Position numbers and translations under genes: made by a program. Source: Sepiola atlantica (Eukaryota > Mollusca > Cephalopoda > Sepiida > Sepiolidae). From it: DNA of 64,000 nucleotides. Location: positions 67,816,803 through 67,880,802 of the forward strand of contig OY744546.1 in NCBI GenBank assembly GCA_963556195.1, in the 5' to 3' direction. Below, in pieces: positions 33,500 through 44,708 of the stretch; position 1 is the stretch's first letter; each line of letters begins with the position of its first letter. The notes beneath the pieces are model-generated. The model saw nothing but the letters and a program-made list of their open reading frames with translations. It did no database searches and was not told the DNA's origin.

Positions 33500-34470
33500 C
33501 AGGGGTTCTCAACCTTTTTTTTACCCATGGACCCCTTTTCCTTTATTTTTCTTTTGGTGGACCCTCTCATAGTTATTCGACAAAAGAAAAGCTTATTCTA
33601 TTTTTCACTAATAAAAAGTAAAGGGATTATATCAATAATCAAAGAAATAGTAAATGGTTATGCTTTATTTTGAAGGAAAACTAATGTAAATCAATTATTT
33701 TACAATTAAATTCTATTGAGGATTTATGCACACTGCTAAACAATTCATAATAAACTATTTTAAATTAAGTGCGTGATTAGAAAATAAAAATGCAGATTTA
33801 TGCAATGAGATCCTTGTGGTTGATGCTGCTCAGCAAGTTTATTTATATGTGGTTCCATCGATGTTAATGATAGTCGAAGATCTCCTGGGTGAGTATTGAT
33901 TTACTCCTCTCCAGGAGTTAGGCACAAGGCCAGTTTTTATCTTACTCCCACAAGTAAGATGTGACCCAAGGCCGGGTCGGGAAAGTGGGGTTTAAAAATT
34001 GCCTGGGCAGCCCCGTCGGCATTCCCGGTAGGGGCGCCTGAGGCAGTAAGCAATAAACTTACTCCTCCACAAAGAGGGGAGACAAAGCCTGGGAGGGTGG
34101 ACCTCCTAGAACTGCACAGGACAGACACATAGACCGGCGTAAATCAAGCCCCGAAGGCCAATACAATACCAGTCTATTGGGTGCAGTATCCATCGGAACA
34201 GATACTACACTTTTATCTTAGCCAAAAGGCCAAAGGTCAAAAGAAAATATTAAAAAAAGAATCATTCATATATATTCCTTACTTATTTTAATATGGTGTA
34301 AATTACAGTAAAAAAAATTTTTTTTAGTAATAACCGTTCTGAAGAGTAATTGCTCCATGGACCAACAAAATATCACTGTGGATCTCCCAATTTGTTATGT
34401 TTGCCTGTGGACCCTAAGAAATATTACGGGGACTCCGAGGGCCCATGTGGACCCCGGTTGAGAAACCCTG
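33500..34470. mobile_element. Non-autonomous hAT element (MITE) with nested U2 SINE
   Basis: Left end CAGGGGTTCTCAACC and right end GGTTGAGAAACCCTG are inverted repeats. Flanks are a perfect 8-bp duplication ATCTAAAG at 33492-33499 and 34471-34478, fitting nTnnnnAn. Subterminal sequence repeats 'atggaccc' / 'gggtccac'-like words, as in many hAT MITEs. No transposase. The U2-headed SINE at 33898-34238 is inserted in its middle. Confidence 0.9.
33898..34238 (-). mobile_element. U2 snRNA-headed SINE, copy 1
   Basis: On the minus strand it starts at about 34238 with ctttggccttttggctaag and then gtgtagtatctgttcc, matching the first about 40 nt of spliceosomal U2 snRNA. It then changes to an unrelated about 300-bp body shared with the other four copies (ggtattg...gcttgattt, ggaggtccaccctccca, aatgccgacggggctgcc, gtcacatcttacttgtggg). 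U2 branch-site and Sm regions are absent, so it is not a functional U2 gene. Confidence 0.85.
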
Positions 34471-34478
34471 ATCTAAAG

Positions 34479-34809
34479 TATGTGTACATGAACTATTTTT
34501 TTAAATTCCTCTCAATGTTGTTAGACAAAATAGAGGCTATTCCCGCGTGTGTTACTCCAAAGTAAGAAAATGTTAAACTTTTCTATTTGATATGTAATGT
34601 TACATATGCTTTATTATTCCTATTATCTCGAACAGTTACATTCTCCTTTTTTCATATGGCAGCATTGTATCAGGCTTCTTTTAGTTTAACAATATCTCTG
34701 TCTTAACATAAAGGGTTACCTAATAAGAATGTTATTTATCCCTCAGTTATATCTATTTATTTATCAATCCTATCCCTCTTGTACAAGATTTCAAAATAAT
34801 CTTTTACCT
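34479..34809. other. Gene-free stretch
   Basis: No gene or known repeat recognised. Confidence 0.45.
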
Positions 34810-35140
34810 AATACTCCCATCCTTGACTGCAAAGCTCAAGTTCCTCTCGCAATGCTGCAATTTTGAATCTTTGCGCTTGTTTTACAAGTACTTTAACGGA
34901 GTATACTCTGATGAACTCACTGCATGTGTACCCCTTCAACGTAAACACCATTAAACTTGCCCACTATTCGCAGGATACCATCCCTGTCTATGTAGAGGCC
35001 CATAGATGCCGGAATATTGTCTATTCTTATGGCTTTTTTTCTAAGACCGCTTGTTTTTTGGAACTCTCTTCCTGCTTCCTGTTTCCACGAACGTAATAAC
35101 ATGTAAAAAATTTAAAGATAATGTGAACGAATATCTCGCT
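34810..35140 (+). pseudogene. LINE C-terminal fragment
   Basis: Contains LFYKYFNGVYSDELTACVPLQ, matching CLFYKYFNGLCSDEHAALVP in the LINE at 20845. The FFSKTACF and LWNSLP-like region follows in shifted frames. 5'-truncated and broken by frameshifts; same family as 20130-21140 and 45530-45830. Confidence 0.7.
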
Positions 35141-35269
35141 GACCAACCACCCCCTCCAGTTTGTCCGTAATAAATATGGCCTCTCTCATTATGGCCCTTA
35201 ACATTCTGTTGCAATAAACTTTTTATAGGGGTAAAAAAACATAAAAAGTAAAATCAACAAGCCGAGCGT

Positions 35270-35870
35270 GCGTGGTCCCCCTCTGTATGTGACTCGATGT
35301 GGCGAGTGTAAAATGCAATAAATTTGGGCAATTTGGGGCATTTTGAACCCATTTTGACCCCTTGGGGGCGCGAACCTAGATTATTCTGAGGTCAACGATG
35401 CTCATGTTATATCCAGAACAATTGCCTTTACATTTTGGCCAAGTTTCAGAAAAATTGAATGGATGGATCAAACGTTATGGGAGAAAAAGATAATTTTTTG
35501 CCATTTTGTGGGGCTTTTGACCCCCTGCGGGCGCGAACCAGATTTTTTCCAAAGTCAGCGATACTTATTTTCTATAAGGAACTATTGCCTCCACATTTTG
35601 GCCAAGTTTCAGAGAAATTGAATGAATTGATAAAAGGTTATGGGGCAAAAGCTGTAATTTTTTTTCCACTTCGGGGCCCTTTGACCCCCTGGGGGCCTAA
35701 CCAGATTTTTCTTTAAAATTCGGAGAATGTCACTTGCTAACCTGACCAAAGTTACAACTTCATGCAAAATTTCAGAGAAATTCAATGGATGGTTGCGGAG
35801 AAAACTCCGGACGGACGAACAGACGAAATGCCTCAAAACATATGTCCCCTGATTTATAAAATCGGGGGAC
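35270..35870. repeat. Three imperfect tandem units of about 163 bp
   Basis: Units recur with tttgaccccctgggggc-type words at about 35353, 35515 and 35680, each preceded by cattttggccaagtttcag or a variant. The array ends with cggacggacgaacagacg. The first spacings are 162 and 165 bp. No coding capacity supported; open frames on both strands are incidental. Confidence 0.7.
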
Positions 35871-37285
35871 AAAAAATAAGAAAATTACTAATTTTATCTC
35901 AATCCATTTTAAATTAAAAAAAATATATTTTTTTAAATCTTAATAAACATAATCGATAATCAAGGATAAGTGAACAACACATGATTAGCAAAACTTAATT
36001 ACTTGATAGAAATAGAAATATTCTCGACTCGGTTATGAAAAGAACTCAAAACAAGCAAACTTCTATAACTAAAGTTCTTGAAAATATTTTGATAAAAGTG
36101 CTTCCAGTAGTTGGTACCACATTTGATGAAAGAGCATTAATTTATGACCTGGGATAGAAAATATGTGACATACTTTACATAAACCGATTGGTTCTTGTAA
36201 TTCAAATGGTCGTGGTCTACTTCGTTTTAATGCGCTTTAATAGATTAAAAATGTAATCTGATTATGAAATGTAAAAGTATGAATAATTATTTAGACATAT
36301 GGACTTGTAGCTTGCCAACCACGTCAAATAGAAAACCAACTGACATATTTCAGAGAAATATCCTTCTTAACTCAACACACTAGAGCAGATAGAGTTAACA
36401 CTTTCACATGTCACAAGATTCTAGGTAAGCATATCAGCTGTACGTTTGTCGTAACCGTGGTCCTCGTTAGCTTCGTGGCAAGGTAAGGAAGGCTCGCAAC
36501 AGTGCCGGGCCGTACCACTGCTTTTGAGCAATCGGATGCAACATAATCAATTATAATGTTTTCTGATATAAATTGCTGCGAAATGATATTAATTATTTTC
36601 CATGCATCCAATACTCTAAAACATATTTGTGCGTTATGTTTATTCTAATGGTTCAGCAATTAACAAAGCCAAACGTCACTCGGGGATAAACCTTTATGAG
36701 ATGTTCAGGTGGATGATGTAACACTACTATGTAAGGATTGATAACCGCATTCGATTAATTCAGAGGATTAGTAAACTGATATTTGTTTACACTGGAGTAT
36801 AAAATAACCATGTTGTATTCTGAGGGAATCGGTCCAGCAGTATCGTGTTCCGAAGGTGAAACGTTCACGTCCGGAATCTCTATTTACGTCAATGCAACAG
36901 TAGGACAATTAGTGAATTTGTTTGCATACACTAAATATGTGATCGTCGACCGCAAATGATCAGTTGTATATATTTCATGATATCTCGTATGTAAAACATC
37001 AACACGGGAAGATTTGTATTTATTGACGAAGAATACGGACAACTACTATACTGGTGTACTAAAATCATCATAAAGGAATTACGGTGCTACATTTCACGAG
37101 CCGGACATAATACTGCCGAGACGAACAAAAGAAAAACACTTTTCCATCAATGTAGATACAAATATATACAATAAATTTGAAAGCAAATAGTTATGTTATG
37201 TTACGGATTAAATGCCGACGCAAAAAAACCCAGAAACAATCACGATTCGCAACACTTAGTGTTGCATACCTTTCATTTCTCGTAC
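35871..37285. other. Gene-free stretch
   Basis: No gene, RNA or repeat family recognised. Confidence 0.45.
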
Positions 37286-37376
37286 CTTCCTTTCCTCGTC
37301 GCATGGAGAGGGGTGTCGTCTCCATGTCGTCTAGTGGTTGAGTTCCCTCTTCGTTGAACATCGCCGTCCGCTCTGT
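37286..37376 (-). CDS. Candidate exon of an unknown protein, 91 nt
   Basis: On the minus strand a tgtttttgttgcag acceptor precedes 37376 and a donor GGAAG|GTACGAG follows 37286. The exon carries an ATG (ggcgATGTTC) in the open frame TERTAMFNEEGTQPLDD, then METTPLSMRRGKEG. It may be the first coding exon with a short 5'UTR, or an internal exon. The acidic then basic peptide matches nothing I recognise and no neighbouring exon was found. Evidence is only the splice-site pair and a low-AT, uninterrupted frame. Confidence 0.3.
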
Positions 37377-37429
37377 CTGCAACAAAAACACTTCATACCA
37401 CGATTCGCGAGGCAACACTCTTTATAAAT

Positions 37430-37989
37430 GTTGATTTGGTTATTTTAGGCGTCAGTCTACCGTCGAGCTTGGAGATGTTTAACCAACGTTAAGGGAGAGA
37501 TCAAATTACTACTGTATCGTAGTTAATTCCTAGCTTAAGTCCTTAGCCATTCGATGAAGGGGGGGGGGAGAAGGAATCTCATGCCTGTATTTTCTTAGGG
37601 AATTTAATTCTCCTAATGATTTGAAGACTACATAGAGAAATCGTCTGTTCGGCTTGCTTCCTAAAGCGAGACTCAAAACTCTGTTTCCCACACAAAAGGA
37701 TGTGACGTCACAGAACCCCTATGCGCATGGTGCACCTTGCCTCTTGAGCTAAGGTCTCGTCAACGTGGTGGCCCTGTCGACGTCTGTGAGCTCCGACTGT
37801 GAGAACAGCCCTATCTTTTACTCGGTTGTACAGGTTCGCCCGCACTAAATCGCGCAAGCCAAACAAAACGATCCCTCACACATACGCCAAGTTCAACATG
37901 CTGGTATTTTTTTAATTAACTAGTACGTTATTATATTGTGCCTACTGGTTTGTTTGCAGCAAACATGAGAATAAACAAATATGCACACA
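37430..37989. other. Gene-free stretch
   Basis: Includes a G10 run at 37560. No gene or known repeat recognised. Confidence 0.4.
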
Positions 37990-38311
37990 ATGTTAGATAC
38001 TTGATTCCTCTTTTTTTATTCATGGATTTTCCAACGAATGTTAAGTCTGCAATATCTTTGATTTAGTTAGTTTCTCTGGGAATTTAAACTGCATTTTCCT
38101 TTTTTTTTCTTTTGTTTAAAATGACTCAAAGCTTCTTTAGACTATATAGTGGGTATTTAGATCTGTATGGCTAGGTTTCTTACCTCTTATCTTCTTGCCT
38201 ATCTGGTACCTAAGGTACTTAAGCTTATTTTTTCAATGCCACTTTTATTCTTATATCATTATATTGCGAGCTACCATATCGCAGAATGGTTCTTGGGTGT
38301 AGTGTTTGGAT

Positions 38312-38365
<54 letters not shown>

Positions 38366-38460
38366 ATTAATGTTATTTGATGCAAATTACCATATTACAC
38401 GGTAGTTTTAACGATAATATATTATTATTATTATAATTATTATTATTATTATTATAATTA

Positions 38461-38491
<31 letters not shown>

Positions 38492-38857
38492 CATTATTAT
38501 TATCATTTATGTATATATTAGTTAAATTTAAGCTGAATTATTTCTACACTTGATTATTTGGGAAATGGTCGTTTGATCAGTACCATTGGAGAGCCATGAA
38601 TATTATAACTGTCCTGTTTTTAAATCTCCGAAACAGTTACATGGTAAACAGCTGATGATCTCCGTTTAAATATTTCACGCTTAAGTTACAGTCCCCTGTT
38701 TTTGTTTCACTGTTAGATACTTGAATCCCCTTTTAAAAATTGTTTTAATTAATTTTCCAACGAGCGCTAAGTCTGCAATATCTTTAGTTAGTTTCTCTGG
38801 GAATTTAAACTGCATTTTCCTTTTTTTCTTTTGTTTAAAATGACTCAAAGCTTCTTT

Positions 38858-38866
<9 letters not shown>
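37990..38866. repeat. Pair of direct repeats (about 160 bp) enclosing (ATT)n tracts
   Basis: 37990-38150 and 38711-38866 are direct copies (tgttagatacttga, ttagtctctgggaattt-like block, aaaatgactcaaagcttct, ttagactatat). Between them lie (TTA)n tracts at 38310-38362 and 38418-38505 and a relative of the 8015/39590 family at about 38585-38680. The second copy runs into (TA)n at 38866. Confidence 0.8.

Positions 38867-38911
<45 letters not shown>
38866..38911. repeat. (TA)n tract
   Basis: TA run between the direct repeat and the foldback. Confidence 0.93.
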
Positions 38912-38912
<1 letters not shown>

Positions 38913-39196
38913 GCAAACATTGTTACAAATAACACAGTTCGTCTGTAGATTTAACCTTTTTAATTTTTTACATCTATCTGATGGTCTTTTTTGTATTAAA
39001 ATCTAAAAAAGTGAATAAATGTTCCATAGGTTTCACAGGTTTCACGAATGTTTTCGATTCTATCGAAACCTGTGAAACCTGAGGAACATTTATTAATTGT
39101 TTGAAATTCAATACAAAAAAGACTATCAGAAAAATAAAAAAAATAAAAAAGGTTTAATTAAACAGACGAATACTGTTATTTTTTGCAATGTTTGCA
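38912..39196. repeat. Foldback, about 130-bp arms, flanked by (TA)n
   Basis: Arms 38912-39042 and 39066-39196 are inverted copies, for example tgcaaacattgttacaaata on the left against ttttttgcaatgtttgca on the right, and taggtttcacaggttt against aaacctgtgaaacctga near the centre. The loop is about 23 bp. Confidence 0.85.
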
Positions 39197-39228
39197 CAAA
39201 TGAAAAAAATACCGCCTAAATACACTCA

Positions 39229-39264
<36 letters not shown>

Positions 39265-39338
39265 CTGTAAAATATGTATAAACGTATATGTATATATATA
39301 TATATATACTAATTATATTTAAAATTATATTGTTAAAA

Positions 39339-39370
<32 letters not shown>

Positions 39371-39589
39371 TTAGCTGTTAAAATATTTTAAAAATAAAAC
39401 TATAAATAAAAAATACTTAAACTATAAATCACATACAAAGTAGTGTAATGGATTCGTCCAAATACTTTAAAATAGAGCAACATTATTGTAATTAACGGAT
39501 ACATTTTATTAGAGACAGACGAACAACACAGGTAAGGAAGAACATTTTTAATAACTAATATAAGTACGCAAAACATTTATCTAAGACAA
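39197..39589. repeat. Short (TA)n tracts in AT-rich DNA
   Basis: Tracts at about 39232-39260, 39290-39308 and 39344-39370. No gene. Confidence 0.85.
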
Positions 39590-39903
39590 AACTTAGATCT
39601 AATATACGGAACGTTTATATTCTTGTTTTTTTTTAGGAGAGTGAGGTCTGATCAACCTTGCTAGGAAGCCATGAAATAAAATACTGTTTTGTTTTTAAAT
39701 TTCCGAAACAGTTTTTCACGGTAAACAACTGATGATCCCTTAAATAATCTTAAGACTAGCGTAGATTCTTGGAAGCAGACTAATATAGTAACTGCAAAAA
39801 GTAAATTGACTTACAAAAGTGATTATCCACCAAAGTAATTGAGACTAAAATGTTTTTAGTTTTTTTTTCTTTATATAGTTTTAATGGTTGAGAATCTTCC
39901 GAG

Positions 39904-39906
<3 letters not shown>
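39590..39906. repeat. Dispersed repeat family, copy 2
   Basis: Same family and orientation as 8015-8312, again ending at (TA)n. Internal words include tatacggaacg, gaagccatgaaat, ccgaaacagttttt and actgatgatcc. Confidence 0.75.

Positions 39907-39987
<81 letters not shown>
39907..39987. repeat. (TA)n tract
   Basis: About 40 TA units. Confidence 0.95.
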
Positions 39988-39991
<4 letters not shown>

Positions 39992-40577
39992 TGTGTGTAT
40001 ATATGGTGATAAAGTTCACTATATAAGAATATGTTTTTGGTAAAAATCATTTAAATTTATATGCGTTATTATGTTTTATATACAGAAAAGTTGTCAGGGT
40101 GTGTCAAGATAAGTATTTTTTAAAAACTACAGTAAACCTACCTACAAAACAAATATATTCTTTTCCATCATTGCCCCGAACAAAATATAGGTGCATTTGT
40201 ATAATATTTATTCATTTGAATGTAAACAGGAACGAAACAAGGTAGAATATTTAGATCGATGTTCAATGTCATTATGTAGTAAATCGTCAACGATGTTTTT
40301 CAATTGTCAGAGAAAGCCATAGATACGTGATAAAGAGCGAGGTGGGATAGAGCGAAGGGGATACGGGTAGGTTGAAGGGGAGCAGACGTGCGAACGTGAC
40401 GGAAAAGAAAAGAGATGAGAGAAGGAGAGGGGAGGAAGAAGGTAGATATAGAAATATAGAGGGATACATGAGAATTGGTGACAGGAGAAAAAAAGAGGTG
40501 GGAAGAGAGAGATAGAAAGAGATGGAGAGTTATGAAAAAAGATGCTGTGACATCATTTCTACCTCTTTTATAATATT
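39988..40577. other. Gene-free stretch
   Basis: GA-rich from about 40320 to 40540. No gene recognised. Confidence 0.45.
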
Positions 40578-40957
40578 GTCTCTTTGCCTTTTGGCTAAGA
40601 TCAAAGTGTAGTATTTGTTCCGATGGATACTGCACCCCATAGACCGGTATTGTCTTGTCCTTCGGGGCTTGATTTACGCCGATCTATGGGTCTGTCCTGT
40701 GCAGTTGTAGGAGGTCCACCCTCCCAGACTTCGCTTCCCCTCTTTGGGGAGGAGTAAGTTTATTGCTTACTGCCTGAGGCGCACCTACCGGGGAATGCCG
40801 ACGGGGCTGCCCAGGTAATTTTTAATGGCCAGAGTGCTTACTTTCTCGTGCGCTGGCTTTTCGAACCCCACTTTCCCGACCCGAGCTTGGGTCACATCTT
40901 ACTTGTGGGAGTAAGATAAAACTGGCCTTGTGCCTAACCTCCTGGAGAGGAAGTAAA
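40578..40957 (+). mobile_element. U2 snRNA-headed SINE, copy 2 (most complete)
   Basis: Starts ctctttgccttttggctaag and continues tcaaagtgtagtatttgttc, the 5' end of U2 snRNA with one inserted A. The body follows in the order seen in the other copies: gcttgatttacgcc, ggaggtccaccctccc, gtaagtttattgcttactgc, ggaatgccgacggggctgcc, cttgggtcacatcttacttg, ggagtaagataaaactggcc and cctggagaggaagtaaat. About 380 bp; retains the about 25-bp 'ggccagagtgcttactttct' segment missing from copies 1 and 4. Confidence 0.87.
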
Positions 40958-41104
40958 TAAATATCCCTCTGGGAAACGTTTTGTACTCATGCTTGTTTTA
41001 TATAAATGTGTGTCTGTTCCACAATTAAACCTAACACAAAGTGTCACATCTAGAGACCAGAGGTCATAGACTTGGGGTCCACCCTTTTTTTTGGCTCCTC
41101 GGTA

Positions 41105-41200
41105 GAATACATCAATACTCAGGATTCGAAACCTGATTAATTTGCATGCGGATCTGTAACTCCAAAAATTGAGCCACTGAGCCGCAAACAATAACATTAC
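41105..41200 (-). ncRNA. tRNA-like SINE head
   Basis: Minus strand gcggctcagtggctcaattt resembles an A box and caggtttcgaatcctgag a B box, spaced about 50 bp. No acceptor stem closes properly, so this is the promoter region of a tRNA-derived SINE, not a tRNA gene. Confidence 0.5.
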
Positions 41201-41239
41201 AACAACCATGAACAGCTGAATGTAAAATATATTTGAGTA

Positions 41240-41596
41240 ATTTACTCCTCTCTAGGAGTTAGGCACAAGGCCAGTTTTTATCCTACTCCCACAAGTAAGA
41301 TGTGACCCAAGCTCGGGTCGGAAAGTGGGGGTTGAAAAGCCAGCACCCGAGAAGTGAGCACTCTGACCATCAAAAATTGCCTGGGCAGCCCCGTCGGCAT
41401 TCCCCGGTAGGGGCGCCTCAAGCAGTAAGCAATTAACTTACTCCTCCCAAAGAGGGGAGGCGAAGCCTGGGAGGGTGGACCTCCTAGAACTGCACAGGAC
41501 AATCCCATAGACCGGCGTAAATCAAGCCCCGACGGCCAAGACAATACCAGTCTATAGGGTGCAGTATCCATCGGAACAGATACTACACTTTGATAT
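41240..41596 (-). mobile_element. U2 snRNA-headed SINE, copy 3
   Basis: Same body as copy 2, on the opposite strand 283 bp away. The head is cut at the gatatt...tgtagtatctgttcc stage, so the first about 20 nt of U2 are lost. Confidence 0.83.
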
Positions 41597-42189
41597 TCTT
41601 AACAATTGTTGTTGTCATTAAACTGGCAAGAACCAAGGCAGATGTCCTTAGCCGGCATTGTGTGCATGGGCTGCGATATTTCGTTTGATAGTCGAAAAAC
41701 AATTATGTATGTAAAACGTCTTTATAATGCTTCAAGTGACGCGTAGACACATCTGATACAAGTAAATTTATAACATGATATGCGATACTGATACTTAATA
41801 GATTGCATTGTGCTGTCAGTCTCGCCAGACAGATTGAATACATCGAATCGTCCGACCGGCTCTACGGTTGATTCATCCGTACTGACAAGTGCAAGGAGCA
41901 CAAAACATATATGTGTCTATGGTTATTTAAAATAGGCATTGATTTGATAAAATGGTGCGACAAAGATATCAACCATTATATATCAGTTGTCCACGTCTCC
42001 CTAAGTATTCTCAATGTTATTCCTTATTACTCTATTTTGATATAATCACTAATATTAAAGTTGTGCGCAGCTGTTGTTTCTACAATCTGCCATCCGCCAT
42101 CTTTTAAAACTTCTGTTATTGTTTTGAATTACTATACGGCCGCAGCATTTTTCACCAATTCAGAAGGTTTGTTTGTGTATCGACTTTAA
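41597..42189. other. Gene-free stretch
   Basis: No gene or known repeat recognised. Confidence 0.45.
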
Positions 42190-42222
42190 TATATACATGT
42201 ATATATATATATATATATACAC

Positions 42223-42267
<45 letters not shown>

Positions 42268-42331
42268 TATATATATATGAATATATATATATATAAACAT
42301 ATGAATATATATATATATATGTATAAACATA

Positions 42332-42385
<54 letters not shown>
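42190..42385. repeat. (TA)n region with ATGAATATA and ATAAACATATG variants
   Basis: Composite TA array upstream of the next foldback. Confidence 0.93.
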
Positions 42386-42387
<2 letters not shown>

Positions 42388-42476
42388 TACTGTGTGGTAT
42401 GGCAGGAAAAAACCAGCAGAGTGCTCGATTAATTAAGAAATCCGAGATTTCGAAGGATTAAGAGCGTAAATATTTA

Positions 42477-42638
42477 TTTATAAAATACAGAAATTCAATG
42501 TAACATCAGTACCGTCGGTTTCAAAGCGGGAGGTTGATCCCGATTATCGTCAGCTGATAAACATATTCAGGAATGGTTGGACTTATTCGGTCACGTCTGA
42601 AACCGACGGTACTGATGTTACATTGAATTTCTGTATTT

Positions 42639-42644
<6 letters not shown>
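42477..42644. repeat. Foldback, 47-bp arms
   Basis: Arms 42477-42523 and 42598-42644 are perfect inverted copies (tgtaacatcagtaccgtcgg and complement), with 74 bp between. The right arm abuts (TA)n. Confidence 0.92.

Positions 42645-42709
<65 letters not shown>
42645..42709. repeat. (TA)n tract
   Basis: Perfect TA run. Confidence 0.95.
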
Positions 42710-42711
<2 letters not shown>

Positions 42712-42712
42712 C

Positions 42713-42807
42713 AATAATAATCCCGGTAAAACATCCACAGGGTAGTAATCCAAAGAATTTCAACCGGGTTTATAAAAAGTGCTCAATATCTAATAGAGCT
42801 TTTATAT
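42713..42807. repeat. Dispersed repeat segment shared with 44709-44790
   Basis: catccacagggtagtaatcc and caaccgggtttataaaaagt recur at 44730 and, in pieces, at 19685 and 21235. It leads directly into the palindrome arm, as it also leads into the single arm at 44790-44945. Confidence 0.8.
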
Positions 42808-43079
42808 ATAATGATTTTTTATTTACACAGATATGTACAAAATCTGCGACACTGGCATGTCGATGTTATCGATCAACAGCTATTATAAACTGAGATCTCA
42901 TCAGGCAGAGTTAGAATCCGATCTTAACCTTAGATCATATTTGGAAGGTACCTTTCCAAATATGATCCAAGGTTAAGATCGTACTCTAACTCCGCCTGAT
43001 GAGTTTATAATAGCTGTTGATCGATTACATCGACATGCCAGTGTCGCAGATTTTGTACATGTATGTGTAAATAAAAATA

Positions 43080-43092
<13 letters not shown>
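42808..43092. repeat. Near-perfect palindrome, about 142-bp arms, no loop
   Basis: Arms 42808-42949 and 42950-43092 mirror each other around ggtacc (42947-42952). They include gacactggcatgtcgatgtt on the left and its complement on the right. Small differences (an extra 'gagatc' segment at 42890 in the left arm, single substitutions) show it is not an exact copy. It lies between (TA)n at 42645-42709 and at 43083-43117. A lone left arm lies at 44790-44945. Confidence 0.92.
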
Positions 43093-43120
<28 letters not shown>

Positions 43121-43137
43121 AGAGAGAGAGAGAGAAA
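43093..43137. repeat. (TA)n then (GA)n
   Basis: TA run to 43117 then GAGAGA. Confidence 0.93.
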
Positions 43138-43394
43138 GACATACATACAGACTGGCAGACAGAGATAAATAAAACATGATATTAAAGATTGTGAAAATAA
43201 AATACTTATTACAACATCAGTTGCTCAAAATTTCAAATAAAGTAAATGTGTACTCTTCTTAAAATTATAGCTTTTCAGACAATGACATTTTATCATCAGA
43301 CAATGCAAACGGGTAAGTCGGTAGGATAACTATCTTAAGTCATAATCAAAATCTAAAATAGACGACACGTCGAGGTACATATGAACAATTTATA

Positions 43395-43760
43395 CAGGGT
43401 GATTCATAAATCACTTCACTTAACTATTTAAAATGATTACCATATGAAGCGCAAACATACTATGAACTTTTGATAATTGTTATCTTACTCTTTAATAACA
43501 AATATGTTATTTAAAATTTGTTCGTTTATATATTTGTTTCTATATATATTTATTTCATAATCAATCAAATATGCTACAAAGAGTCGTAAATTCCTTGCAA
43601 AAAAATGGACCTATGCATGCAGAACGATGGTGGAAATTTTGAAAATTTGCTGTAATTTTAAACTCCTATAAATGAATTTCTTGAATAAACTTTCTGTTTT
43701 GTATTACCGTATTTTTTTAACTTTAGAATTTCAAAAATAAATAGCTAAGGGACTTATGAA

Positions 43761-43762
<2 letters not shown>
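43395..43762. mobile_element. mariner-type MITE, right end lost
   Basis: Starts TACAGGGTGATTCATAAATC and ends AATAGCTAAGGGACTTATGAAT C at 43762. The gattcataa...ctt...ctattt blocks are inverted repeats. The terminal CAGGGT of the right side has been replaced by (TA)n. No transposase. Confidence 0.7.

Positions 43763-43764
<2 letters not shown>

Positions 43765-43822
<58 letters not shown>
43765..43822. repeat. (TA)n tract
   Basis: About 29 TA units. Confidence 0.95.
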
Positions 43823-43825
<3 letters not shown>

Positions 43826-44684
43826 CTCATTTCATTCGTAGATCTGGATCTTTTCCTCAATTCGCTGATCAAGTACTTTTTATAATGCATCTTTCAATGT
43901 AAGTCGTTTCCTTCTAGGGTTTTAGGCGCGTGGATCTCTTGTGATACTGACTGTGTACTTCGTCTTTTAAATACTAAGGTCAATAGGAATCGCCTGTCTT
44001 TTATGTTCCAAATTATTTGTAGTTCCATTAAAATAGCGTGAATTTGATTTATTTTTCTACCATCTTGCTCTTTTTCCTGATGTCTGCTGAGAGGACGAAA
44101 TATACCATATCGCCAGTTCTTGCTTTATATTTAATATGATAACGGCCGGCTATTTTGCTTAGATGCGTTTGTCTTAACGTACAATCATGTCAATGAGTAG
44201 TTTGTGCTCAACATTTTTTGGCACAGTCTCTGAGCTGTGAATTTCATTTATTTTTCAGTATGTCTAAAGTACAAATGTCTGCACTGTTCAGAGTGGACTG
44301 CATTCCCAAGCAGTTGTGTCTTTTTTTTTTTACTTGTTTTTAGGTTGAGGGGTAGTTTGCTTCATTCTTTTCATGTGATTTACCATTCTTTTATTTTTAA
44401 CATGTACATTTATTTGTTTTCTTGGGTTTTGTCGATTTTTGCTTTGATATACTTCGTCCTTATCGTATTTTTTTGCGACTGTCGGTAGTGACGAAGTCAC
44501 GCTGGTAAAGTGTCTTCTTCGTAGTCATGCCAATGTGTTTTCCGGTGCCTCTTTTACTAGTCAGTATGATGAATCGTCTGTGTATCTGATTTTCTTTCTA
44601 TGTTTTTTTGCTTTTTTCCCCACTTTTCTACTGTTGTTAATACTGTTACTTGCAGCAGTAATCAGCTTTTCATTGTTTTCATTG
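43823..44684. other. Unassigned stretch, probably decayed repeat
   Basis: T-rich on the plus strand. The minus strand around 44560-44470 reads KHIGMTTKKTLYQRDFV before stops, which could be an old coding remnant, but I recognise no family. Frames at 44237-44488 and 44535-44777 are not supported. Confidence 0.35.
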
Positions 44685-44708
44685 ATATATATATATATAT
44701 ATAATAAT

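Noticed and set aside
40578..40640. Functional U2 snRNA gene
   Set aside because: Similarity stops after about 40 nt; branch-site recognition region and Sm site are missing.
42880..43010. CTGATGAG words in the palindrome arms
   Set aside because: No GAAA box at a workable distance and no helix II.
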